Source of the DNA: Verpa conica
Taxonomy: Eukaryota > Ascomycota > Pezizomycetes > Pezizales > Morchellaceae
DNA: 64,000 nucleotides
Assembly (NCBI GenBank): GCA_033030425.1
Contig: JAUFSD010000002.1
Span: 2,914,001 to 2,978,000, forward strand
Reading direction: 5' to 3'
Shown piece after piece: positions 33,171 to 44,094 of the stretch. Positions within the stretch are counted from its first letter, which is position 1. Each line of letters starts with the position of its first letter. The notes beneath the pieces are model-generated. The model saw only the letters and a list, made by a program, of their open reading frames with translations, searched no databases and was not told the DNA's origin. The position numbers were made by a program, and so were the translations under genes.

Positions 33171-35029
33171 GATGATTCAAAGGAGGGAACAAGAGCCCTC
33201 ACTTCTGAGTTCGACAAAGAGAAATCCGAGCTCTGGCCACTGTCACCTGTAAAAAAGGAAAGAAAGAAAAGTAGATATTAAATATTCCTACAATAGAATA
33301 CCCCCACTGGTGGTGATTTTGTTCCGTGTTTGTTTGTAATCTGTAACAGTAATAGTAGTCTGTAGTTTGTGGCCTGGCTGCAGTGTCGTGGTTTACAGTC
33401 GCAGTTTCCAGAAAAGTCCCCTATAACCCTTATCCCCTTCAAGATTCGCGTCGTACGGACTTATTAATTTCCGGTGCGTGCCGACTACAATAGGGGGGGC
33501 CCAGGCACAGTATACGTATGTATTGTAGACTGAGAAAGCCGGAAGCTGGTGTGCCGGTGAAGTTCGTAATGTTCGGTAGAGAGGTAGAATCGGCCCGTAG
33601 AAAAGGGGAAACCTCCGAGAAGTTAACGTTAAGACACAACGCTAAGCCCTCTTCGCGTCAAGGAAACCTGAGCTGCTGCAACCAACAAACAACCAAAGCG
33701 GCTGCCAGAGGGCCGAGAGTAATGGTAGGATGCCGTGGATAGAATGGCGAGATATCGCCGAGTAGAGGAAATGGGAAGTCTCGGGGAAAGAAAGAAAAAA
33801 GTAAACCTTCGAACACGCTGGCTGTTTCGCAAGCAGCAAGTGGGGGGGCTAGGTATCTGCACTCACTCACTTAGATCTCTCCCTCTCCTTCTCTTTCCTC
33901 TGCAGACATACATGAGAAAAGGCAAGTCGAAGGGGCCCACCCAAAGGATCTGACACAAGGACAAGCCTTGACAGAAGAAACTGCGCCACCTCAATTAAGG
34001 GTTAAAACATACCCCAAAATGGCTGGGATAAGCCACCCTATCCCACGTTCTGGAAAGGGGCGGAAAACATTCCAGGGGGTTGAGGGACAAGATTGCCAAG
34101 GAAACGTGGCGTACGGTCAGCCAGCTCCAATAAGTATACTTAACTTATGCAGTGATGATGCCATAGGACTACGGGCCCGGTGTCGCGAGCTTATTTCTAT
34201 AGAGTATGATAAAACAATCACCCTGGGGTGGTTCTACCAATTGTAGGCTCTGCCATTATGCAAGGATGGCACGGATACTCCAGGCGAGTGAGCTCTTGTG
34301 CTTAACAGAATGTTACTGAGGACTATAGTTCAGCTTGTATTCCCCACAGCACTTGGCTCAGGTAACCATCCGCCCTACGTTCTGAATACCTAGCATTGAG
34401 CTGAAAAGTGGGCACTCATTAATACATGGTGGTTATTGGAGACTTGGCCTGAATACTCCTGCAGCTCCCCGCAAGAAGCTCTCAGGATAACTAACATCAT
34501 GTAGGAAAGAGATACACAAGGGTAAGTTTTCAGTATGTTGTGCTAGCTACATAGCCCAGCTCCCGGTGAGATCTGAGACCATAGCAGCTGTGGAACCAAA
34601 CCTTCGGGCCAATGAGAAAATTAGGTGGTGGGATAGCGCGCGTTCCACTAAAAACATGCTGTGGTTGGCTTTACTGGACGAGTGAGATATTGTGATAAAA
34701 GGGGGGCGACTCTGTTCCCGATATCTATCCTAAATGCTGATAACTAAAATTACTGCTTGTAACATTAAAATTCGTAACCTATACCATGGTTCTGCGGGGC
34801 TAGGAACTATAGACCCACAGGATTCACAACCCGCAGCTAGAACTTGGAGAATCAACTTTGGAGCTGCGATATGAGTGTGCTTTTATAAAAGTTATATATA
34901 TGTATTGATTTTTACTCGTTGAGTCGTAAATTAATCACTGACGCCAATATTCCCACATCCATGTTGAATTTTGCCCCAAATGCATTCATTTCCGCAATCA
35001 AATGCCACCCCATAATAAGAAATCTACTC
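33171..35029. other. Intergenic, Spa2 upstream region
   Basis: Upstream of Spa2 and downstream of the oxysterol-binding protein gene. The first part has CT/GA-rich leader-like sequence; the rest is unremarkable. No gene or RNA is recognised. Confidence 0.5.
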
Positions 35030-37216
35030 TCAAGCTTCTTCCGCATCCACAAACTCATCACTATCGTCGCTGTACCCCACCCCCTTGCCTACACCTCCAA
35101 CAGAGCCCGCAGAGCGAGCGCTCAGCGAGCTCATGCCCGAACCTGATCTCGAACGTCGTACTTTATGTCTTGCTTCCGGTCTAGTTGACCGGTCTGCTTC
35201 TGTTGTTACGCCCCTGCTTGTTGAAATCGGACCAGCAGGTCCAAAGATATCAGCCTCTCCAAAGTCCACTAATCCTCTTTCCGGGTCCAATGGGGCTACG
35301 CTAGTGGTTTTACCATTTGTAGATTCTTCCTGAATCCTTTCAGAATGTGGATGATGTGGTGGGATATCGTATTTACTAGCCCGCCTTGATCCAGTAATTA
35401 TTGGTGCAATGTTCAAAATTTGCTTGATCTGCTCTTCTGGGGTTGTGGTATCACTATTTTAGGAATTCAGGTCAGTATTCTCCTTATGCCAAGATCTCAG
35501 CTCTAGGAGATCTCTCCATCAGCAATTTTAGCACCTTCATCTCGGAAACTCACATATTGGTAGAAATAATCCAATCCAACTCCTCCTCCTCTCCTCTTGA
35601 GCGGTCAACCTCACGAAAGAACCTTGGTTTCCACTCCACACCATCAGATTCCCTCAACCTAGCCTCCTCTCTTTGTCTGTCCTCTATCTTAAATTTGGCC
35701 TCGGTGGCACCTTCCTGATCTTTCGACTTTAGTGCGGTAGTGACCGGTCCCCAGAGTCTCTGAGACTCGCGCTCGTCCTGTTCTGATAACGGCCTGACAG
35801 TCGGGGGTGTAGGTACTGCATTAGTAGCATCGAAGAGTAGATCTCTTTTACCAGTCTAATCACATTAAATATAAGCCTTTTTAACTCCAGCAGTAGAACT
35901 AGCCTTCCAGTACATACCAAACAGTCCTTAATAAACATCTCCCCACTCCAGCTACCACTAATCTCGTATAGAACCTCGCCCGTGCTTTCCCTCTTAATCT
36001 GTCCGCCTATAGCATTATAAGCTCCTGTGAAAAACCCCTTGACCTTAAAATCGATATCTGCAATTAAATCTAACTCTGGGCACTTGACATAGGAATGATC
36101 GCCCAATTCATACTTCATTTTGCCGAACAGAATCCCGCGGACATACATGTTTGGTTGAGTCAGTACGTATTTCTCTCCACCATCCGGCTTTCCCGCAGTA
36201 GCTCCTCGGTTAAGTAACCGAAGAACTACGACCGAAGAATTCATCATAGATGCCGCTGAGTTACCGAGGAATCGAGATTGTGGTTTTAGAGTTCCGTCTA
36301 TTCGAATTCCATGGTGAGGGGCCATGTAAAAGTAAGATGACTTAGGTGGGTGGTGAGAAGTCTGCTCAGAAATGTAGAATGCCTGGGTGCCGGGGGTCTC
36401 GTTGAAATCCCAATGGCAGGTGAAATACTCGCCAAGGATTGGGTTTAGAGGCTTCTTGACGCCACTAGGGGATAGTTAGCAATGAGTTCATAAGCTACCA
36501 AGCAGAAAGGTATACACACGGAGGCTTGATGTGCCAACCACTGAGATAGAATTTCACAACAGATATGAACCGCTGTGTTGGGTCATCTACAACCGTCATC
36601 GGTAGTAGTGTTTCGGGGTGCTGCATGAAGCTATAGTTTGCCAAAATCCCTATTGTCAGCTCAAGTCATATAAAAACTCACATGGTAATAAAAGCCCAAA
36701 GTTCCCACAAAAGCACGTACTTTGTGATCCTCTCAAGCATGCTCTTTGGTTCAAGGATAAATGTCGGCAGGGTAATGCGGCTCAAATCAGCTCCTGGTCT
36801 CAATTGTGAAATTATCGACAACAACACTGTTGCATCATCAGTCTTGTTTGCACAACAATACACGCCCCCCTTACTAAAAACAAGGGGCTTAACTTAGGAA
36901 ATTCGAAGGGAAACATACTATTCTTCTCCCCATCGTCAACGATCGTTTCCTCCTCCTCCCCAGCAGATTCAGCATTCGACGACTTCTGACCTGCATCGCC
37001 TTTATTAAAAGCATTAGCAACCACAACCTATATTCAAGACCCAGCTTCCCAAAAACTTTCTCTCCACCCAGACCACTACCACTATTACAAAACTCTCAAC
37101 AACTTACTACCAGTACTCGAACTTCCAACTGGTGGGGTAGAGTAGAAGAACATACTCGACAAGGATGAACTCCGTCGCTTAGATACGTGGCTAGTGATCG
37201 GGTTGTGACCAAACAT
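35030..37216 (-). CDS. Oxysterol-binding protein-related (Osh) lipid-transfer protein
   Basis: Seven exons, 37216-37108, 36999-36919, 36826-36721, 36630-36520, 36464-35918, 35855-35554 and 35453-35030, give 559 residues. The signature SEQTSHHPPKSSYFY is the ORP fingerprint. Other conserved blocks are QLRPGADLSRITLPTFILEP, SVVKFYLSGWHIKPPGVKKP, LNPILGEYFTCHWDF, KPQSRFLGNSAASMM and the C-terminal RESQRLWGP. Family members exchange sterols or phosphatidylserine for PI4P at membrane contact sites. No PH, ankyrin or FFAT motif is seen, so it is a short ORP, close in layout to yeast Osh6/Osh7. The core exons are secure. Exon 1 (MFGHNPITSHVSK) and the aaag acceptor of exon 2 are inferred from frame and a CTAAT branch site and are less certain. 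Confidence 0.88.
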
Positions 37217-39269
37217 ACTTTTTCTCCCTTTACTTCGTAGTTTCTAGCTGCTAGCTCGGATTGATGTGTGTGTGGGCCTGATGGAAGGCTATAGAAATAG
37301 ACAGAGCCAGAATAAAACAGTCAGATAACCAGCAGTGGTGATGAAAAATGGGATGAAGAAGAAGATGATAGAGGAGAGAGCATAGATAGGTATCGTATCC
37401 CAACAACTACCTAATCCTACCACACGGCTGGATTCTTCCGCCGTCTCTTGGCAGGTGGAAAGGCCAGAACCAAGGGAATAACTTATCGACTCACCGTGAA
37501 TTAGACTGTGTCAGTTATCGGCGTGCTCCTCTAGCGTAGTCGATTTCGGGTGGTGGATAGAATTTCTGTGCTGTCTAGGTCCAAGCGGAATAGAGTCGGG
37601 ACGTCGCGTAGTATGGTAAAAGGGAACCAGAGTGAAGGGGCAAAGCAATGGAGGGTAGGCGCGGGTGGGGTGAAAACTGTTGAATAGGTGCCTGGACCGT
37701 AAGTACTCTACGCAGCAAGCAAAAGCAAGGCTGAACCTGAATCTAGAATTTTTCCCTGCGGAGTATCGGAGGGGGCAGACGAGTTGTGACAGGGCAGGAT
37801 GACGACTACAATGAGGGTGTAACTCAACCAGAGTGAGGGCAACGAGGCCCATCCACGCATTGGCAAGAAGGTATGACCAACGCATATTCCGGATCCCGTG
37901 TCTAAAGACCGAGAAGAAATTATATCCGCATACCCAGAGAGATTCATGATGGGTACTTCTACATGGTGTTCTTGTATGCATCTCCCTTACATTCTCTACT
38001 ATTCTCCACGGGATGTAATATATCCGCTCCGTTGGCTCACAAGGGTATGTGAGTGAATATGATGGGTTACTCATTTGCGAATACCGTCATATCTGCATAC
38101 ACGTGCAAGCAAGGCACCTTCAATTCCTTTGTCAAAATGGGTTTTCGGGGCACTAGAATAGTATCGCAAGGTCATAAGTGGCTACATATAGATACATAAC
38201 CGAGACCCGTTATCTGTTGATTTTGAAGCTTAAGCATCCAGATTAAATACACAGATATTTCCCCGCATGTAGAGAATTCTTGTGGACCAATGATATAAGG
38301 ACTAACGAAATCTCAACCATACATCAAGGTCCAGAGAAGCCCATACTAGTGTCTATATTCTTCATGTCGGGCACCCCATCTCTGCTACAAGTTTTTAGAA
38401 TACATCATACTCCCCCGTAATCTTTTATTTGCCCTTTTCGTGCGCAAGGCTTTCGCCGGTGACATATCTGGTGTGAGGTAATGGATTCTTGGCTAATCCA
38501 GAATCAAGTAATTCCGAGGGCCTTAAGGTCACACATTCATCTTATAGAGTGCCTTGTTAACTAAAGGAGTACCTAAGATATATAGATCGAAGAGTCTCGC
38601 CACTAGTATGCTGCCTTGCATGCCCCAAGCATTATTATGGTGAGTGATAAGTGATGACTGCTAAGTGATGACTGCTAAAAAGACTTTATGTATTTAGGGT
38701 TAGGTTTTGTAGATGGGTTACCAAGCTTGAAACCCAGGGCCAAAAGCTGCGGGAAAATTGACACATCAGATCGCCAGTAGTTAGAGTTTCAAGCTTTTAA
38801 GAAGATTTAGGGTGTTGCAGATGTGCGACGACTGAGGCTCTATTGTTGTCTCGGCGGGCCAATCGGGGGATAGCGAAAATGTATTTTGATAAAAGCATCG
38901 TTCCACCGTGCACGTGAATTGAGATGAGTCGGAAGGGTGTCTTGATATATTTTGCTCACGATAAGAATTCTTCCTCAGAAAAGTATTTGTGGTGTATTTT
39001 CTGCCCTCCAGATTCTACTTTTTTTTCCTGCTCTGTTGTGTTTCGCTTTGTGGTCTGGGGTTGTGGGTGCCCCGCAGTCGGTAGATTCTAGAAAGCACTC
39101 GAAGATTCGGCCTAGAGCCCCGCGCCCCAAGTACAAACATACATAGAGACATCCCGCTCGCTTTTCTCCACCTCAACAACCCACAACTTTATTGTACTTC
39201 GACCCTAGCGAGAGATATTTCGCTCTTTCAAATCTTCACTATCTCCTCTGTATTACCCTTTTTCCTATC
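37217..39269. other. Divergent intergenic region between the Osh gene and Sti1
   Basis: Shared upstream region. An open frame at 37511-38074 (minus) has no recognisable motif and odd composition and is not called. Heat-shock-element pairs occur near Sti1 at 39086-39108. Confidence 0.55.
39086..39108 (+). promoter_or_regulatory. Heat-shock elements upstream of Sti1
   Basis: TTCtaGAA at 39086-39093 and GAAgaTTC at 39101-39108 are both inverted nGAAn pairs with the canonical 2-nt spacing, 15 bases apart and about 160 bases upstream of the Sti1 ATG. Hsf1 binds such arrays, and STI1 is a known Hsf1 target in fungi. Confidence 0.65.
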
Positions 39270-41376
39270 ATGGCTGACAAGGTACTCATCTCTTATATAT
39301 TTATACACCTCCGAAGATCTCGGAAGAGCCACTGACAACCGCATAGCTTAAAGCTGAAGGAAACGCTGCTTTTGCCGCGAAGGATTTCGATAAGGCCATG
39401 TATGTTTTCTACTCATCTTCACCATCATGAGAAGTTGTTGAGTACTTGGCTAACTACTGTAGTTCTCTTTTCACCCAAGCTATCGATCTAGACCCATCCA
39501 ACCATGTCCTTTATTCAAACCGCTCAGGTTCCTATGCCTCCTTGAAGGATTTTGCTGGTGCTCTACAAGATGCCATCAAGTGTACTGGTTAGTGGTTCAT
39601 AGGCTGGACTTTTGCTGATAAGAATCATTGGTGCTGACAATACTCGTTCTTCAATAGAACTAAAGCCTGACTGGGCCAAAGGATTCACAAGAAAGGGTGC
39701 AGCTCTGCACGGTCAAGGCGATCTTAGTAAGTCTAATTATACCTCAGCTCTTATTATTAAACACTTCTAACATTTCCCTAGTTGCTGCTCTTGATGCCTA
39801 CGAAGAAGCCCTCAAGATGGACCCAAACAATGCCCAAGCCAAATCCGGCGTTAAATCCGTCAACGAAGCCATTAGCCGCGAGGCTGCCGCTGATCAACAA
39901 GCAGATATGGGACTTGGTCAGATCTTCCAGGATCCAAACTTCCTGCAAAAACTTGCTTCCAACCCTAAGACCTCCCCATTCCTCGGGGACCCTATGTTCA
40001 TGGAGAAGTTGAACAGGATTAGGACTAACCCTAGCGCTATTCAGAACGAAATTAGCGATCCTAGAGTTATGCAGGTCATTGGTGCATTGTTGGGCATTCA
40101 AATGGAGATGCCAGGATATGCTGGTGCAGGTGGAAGTGCGGGAGCTAGTGGTGATGCAGATACTGAGATGCCAGACGCAAGCACCTCAAGGTCTCCTCCA
40201 CCAAAGGCTAGCACACCACCGCCGTACGAGCCGACTGAGCAAGATACAAAAAATGAGGAAGATAAGGCAAAGAAAGAGGCGAAAGAAGCCGCTGATAAGG
40301 AAAAAGCACTTGGGACAGAGAACTATAAGAAGCGTAATTTTGATGCTGCTATTGAGCATTACTCAAAGGCTTGGGAACTTCACAAGGACATCACCTACCT
40401 CAACAACCTGGCAGCGGCCAGGTTTGAGGCTGGTGACTTTGAAGGTTGTATCAAAGAGTGCGAGAAGGCTATTGAGGAAGGCCGTGAAATGCGCGCTGAC
40501 TTCAAATTGATCGCCAAGTACTTACCCCCACACACCACCTCAATCACATTAGAAGACTAACACTCCCCTCTAGGGCATTTGGCCGTATTGGAACTTCCTA
40601 CCAAAAGCAAGGCGATCTTACAAAAGCAATCGAGTACTATAACCGCTCTCTCACCGAGCACCGCACCCCCGACGTCCTCACAAAGCTCCGTGCCGCCGAA
40701 AAGGCTAAGATCGACTTCGAGCGTGAATCCTACATCGACCCAGAGAAAGCTGATGAAGCCCGTGAACAAGGAAATACGCACTTTAAAGCTGCGGACTGGG
40801 TTGGTGCCGTCAAGGCCTACACTGAGATGATCAAACGTGCTCCTGAGGACCCCCGTGGTTACTCTAACCGCGCGGCGGCACTAATTAAACTTCTCTCATT
40901 CCCAGAGGCTATTAAAGACTGTGACGAGGCTCTGAAGAGGGACAAGAAGTTTATGCGCGCACATATTAGGAAAGCACAGGTGTATTATGCTATGAAGGAA
41001 TATAATAAGTGTTTGGATGCTTGTAATCAGGCGACAGAGGCAGATACCGAGGGGAAGCACACTAGGGAGATTGAGGAACAGACAAGGAAATGCATGGAAA
41101 CCATGTACTCCAACAGGGAGGGGGAGACTGAGGAGCAGACAATGGAGAGGATCCAAAAAGACCCCGAAATTGTTAGCATTATTAGCGACCCAGTTATGCA
41201 GAGCATTTTACAACAGGTATGTCCTTAATTTCATTACTGTCACGGCGAGGAGAAGGCTAACTTGGGGATTGTAGGCAAAATCAAATCCTGCAGCATTGAA
41301 CGATCACATGAGAAACCCCATGATTCGTCAGAAGATCCAGAAATTGATGGCAGCAGGCATCATTAGGGTTGGCTAG
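39270..41376 (+). CDS. sti1: Sti1/Hop, Hsp70-Hsp90 co-chaperone
   Basis: Seven exons, 39270-39281, 39347-39399, 39463-39587, 39658-39726, 39782-40517, 40574-41216 and 41275-41376, give 579 residues, close to the usual length (about 580). It has TPR1 (LKAEGNAAFAAKDFDKAI, then LDPSNHVLYSNRSGSY), a DP1 region (DPNFLQKLASNP, LGDPMFMEKL, DPRVMQVIGALLG), TPR2A (LGTENYKKRNFDAAIEHY), TPR2B (REQGNTHFKAADWVGAVKAY) and DP2 (SDPVMQSILQQAKSNPAALN, ending MAAGIIRVG). The protein links Hsp70 and Hsp90 by binding their EEVD tails during client transfer in the cytosol. The first coding exon is only 12 nt (MADK). All intron phases agree. Heat-shock elements lie upstream. Confidence 0.96.
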
Positions 41377-44094
41377 GGAAGTAAGATAAAACTACATAAA
41401 ATCTAGGGATAGTTATACGAAAAAAGGAACGAAGGGGAATATTTACGAGAAATATTGGGGAGAGGGGGTTTATTGATGTACTTTCTTTTTAGGGGTTTTT
41501 CGGGGTTCTGCTCTACAATTTATTCTTTCCTTTTGATATCTAACTGATCATGTTGGGATGAGTTGCAACTTCCAGAGAGTAGTAGCCTACTTAAGTGATT
41601 AATAACGAGAAGAAGAGCAGTGCTATATAATAGCTGCTTGTGATAGTGGGTAGTAGAGTTACTATGGATACCGAGTTATAATTTGTGCGTATGAAGTCAC
41701 GAAATGGACCATGAAATATAATTCCCAATCAACGAGTCACATTCACCATTGGAGGCCCTGAGCCTAGATTTATCTATTTTTGCTGAACTTATAAAGCACT
41801 ACTCATTGCTAGAATTCTAAGATCGACATAGAAAATTTTTCTTAAATAAATGCACCCACGTAGAGATCACTTGATTCCAAGTCTGGTTCCAAAAAAGCGT
41901 GTAGCAGCTAACGGTATGAGCTACTTTGGGGATCTTTGGAGGGCTAATATCTTTAGAGCTCTTATGAAATATCTTTGTTATTCTTTTTTGAGAGTACAGT
42001 AGGGTTTGAGGAACTACCTAGTGACCGTAAGAGTAAATAGTTTAGTAGCATTTCCCTCGATTACTACTTGTAATTGTGATTCTACTGTATACTTACCCAC
42101 TATAAACCTAATAGCTCACCGCTTATATAATTTCTGGCAATGAGTCTTGGCTAGGATACTGATAATTTAGCCCAGCTACTCTAGTTTTAAATGGGCTGCG
42201 ACTTTTCTACTGGATATTGGAGATTTCCCTTCATGCATTTACGATTAACTCATTACTAAAAATCCCCCGAGAATAGTAGGATTAGAGAGGGGGTATAACC
42301 TCCGTGTTAGGATATATGGAGAGATGTCTAAGTTATGGGCCATTAGGCTCCTATCCTAGCTGTGTGTATGTCTGTGTAGACCTGAGATAAGGTAACGGTA
42401 GATAGTAAGTGGGTTTTAGATAAAATAGGAGGACTAAGGGCCCTAAATTCTTAGTATAGCCTATTCTAGAGCTAATTAGGTATATATGTAGTGTGCATTG
42501 GGTCGTAATCGTATCACCAATCAGGCGTAATCGTAATCGTAATCGTATCACGAGTAATCACTCGTTGTATTCTATTAGTGCCCTATACGATAATGATAAT
42601 AACAACTCATTAACACATAGGGAATTAGTATCCTGTAAAAAGAAAAGTGCATTGCTTAGGAAGATCCAGTCTTCTGAATCCTTCTACTAACCTATATATG
42701 TACGTACGACCCAAGGCCTACTTGTACCCGCACTATGCCTATTTAATAGCCTATAATATTCCAACATGTCCACAGTCTCCCAGCTTTGGTTTTCTGTCTA
42801 TTCTTTTACTAATTGATTAGTTACTTTCTTGTTCAATTGGAGATGAGTTCAGTCTAATTTAAATAACGCGTCCTGTTCTCAGCCTTTACTATTAGTTTGC
42901 CACGTCACTCCTGGCCAGTCATCAACTAACGGATCGCGCCCCGCGAACAAGGTTGAGTATACCCGTTATCATTTCCCCACTTCTACACAAATCTGAGAAC
43001 TAAGAGTATATTATGGTACTGGATTTGGGGGTCTATTATAATTCTGTAAGATTACATGTAGGTATCATATATCGTTACATTGGTGTCTGTTTCCCCCTCC
43101 TCAAACAAACAAACAAACAAACAAAAGAAGTAATAGTAAAAGCCTGATTTTATAGGCTTTAGAACATGATAAGCTTGGTAGTATATGGACGAGAACCTTG
43201 TAAGTTAGTAGTTAAAAATATTACTCAAACCGAAATAGCAAAACACGATGTAGGGTACGTACGTTGCAGACAGGAATAAATGGATAGGACACGGTGCCTC
43301 GATCACTTCCAATTTAGTAATCTACCACCCTAGCATGATACAGTAGTACGACGACGGTGACTACTTACGAAGTGAGGGATCCCTTCCCTTCTGCTAAATC
43401 AAGTTTAGCAATAATCTAGAATGAGAGGGATATGGAATGTCTAGCTAAAAGAGAGGGATAGTGGTGTTTATATAGGTGGACTTTTCTAAATCCCACCACA
43501 TCCTGTTTCTTCCCTCTCATCACTATAACCATCACTACCACCACTATCATTATCACGACCATCACCATCATCACCTCATCGCTTCTCTCATCCCTGCTGC
43601 AGACACATCTCTAATCAGCCAATCACAGCCCAACGCCTGCACTCGGCTAACTGATACTATTGGTGTAAATGCTTGAGTTACCCGAATTATACCCCTGCCC
43701 ATTGATTGCCGTCGCTTTAGCGGATCGTTCCCAGTAGTATCTCAAATCTCGCCTTTGGCTGCATTGGCTTGCTGGTAGTGTACCATTAACTTTTGTTTTT
43801 CCTCTACCCCCTTCCTAAACGTGCTTTCACCGACTCCCCGACTATTGCCGTCTTTCTACTGGCTCCCCTTTGCGCGCCCACCCCCAGATCGCTCACCCCC
43901 GTACTATCCCATACTATCCCATCTCACCACCCCCAAACAACATCGGAGTGTGAAAACCTAGAAGTCCGACCTTCCACCTACGTGCTGTGTTTTGGTGTAC
44001 TCTCGGCTGTGATTGTCTAGTATCGCCGCGACCTGCGTCTGGGTCTAGTCAATAGATCGATCCCTTTTACCAACGGCCATTTTATCTCCGGTCC
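41377..44094. other. Intergenic between Sti1 and the Zn2Cys6 gene
   Basis: About 2.7 kb without a gene. It includes a (cgtaat)n patch (42525-42545) with a near-copy of the dispersed motif right after it (TCACG-N5-TCACTCG, 42548-42564), an (aaac)n microsatellite (about 43103-43125) and a cat/cac-rich patch (43505-43590). Confidence 0.55.
43103..43125. repeat. (AAAC)n microsatellite
   Basis: About five and a half tandem copies of aaac in intergenic DNA. Confidence 0.8.

Noticed and set aside
37511..38074. 187-codon minus-strand open frame upstream of the Osh gene
   Set aside because: No motif, His/Pro/Arg-rich translation of promoter-like DNA and overlapping frames on the same strand. Most likely chance.
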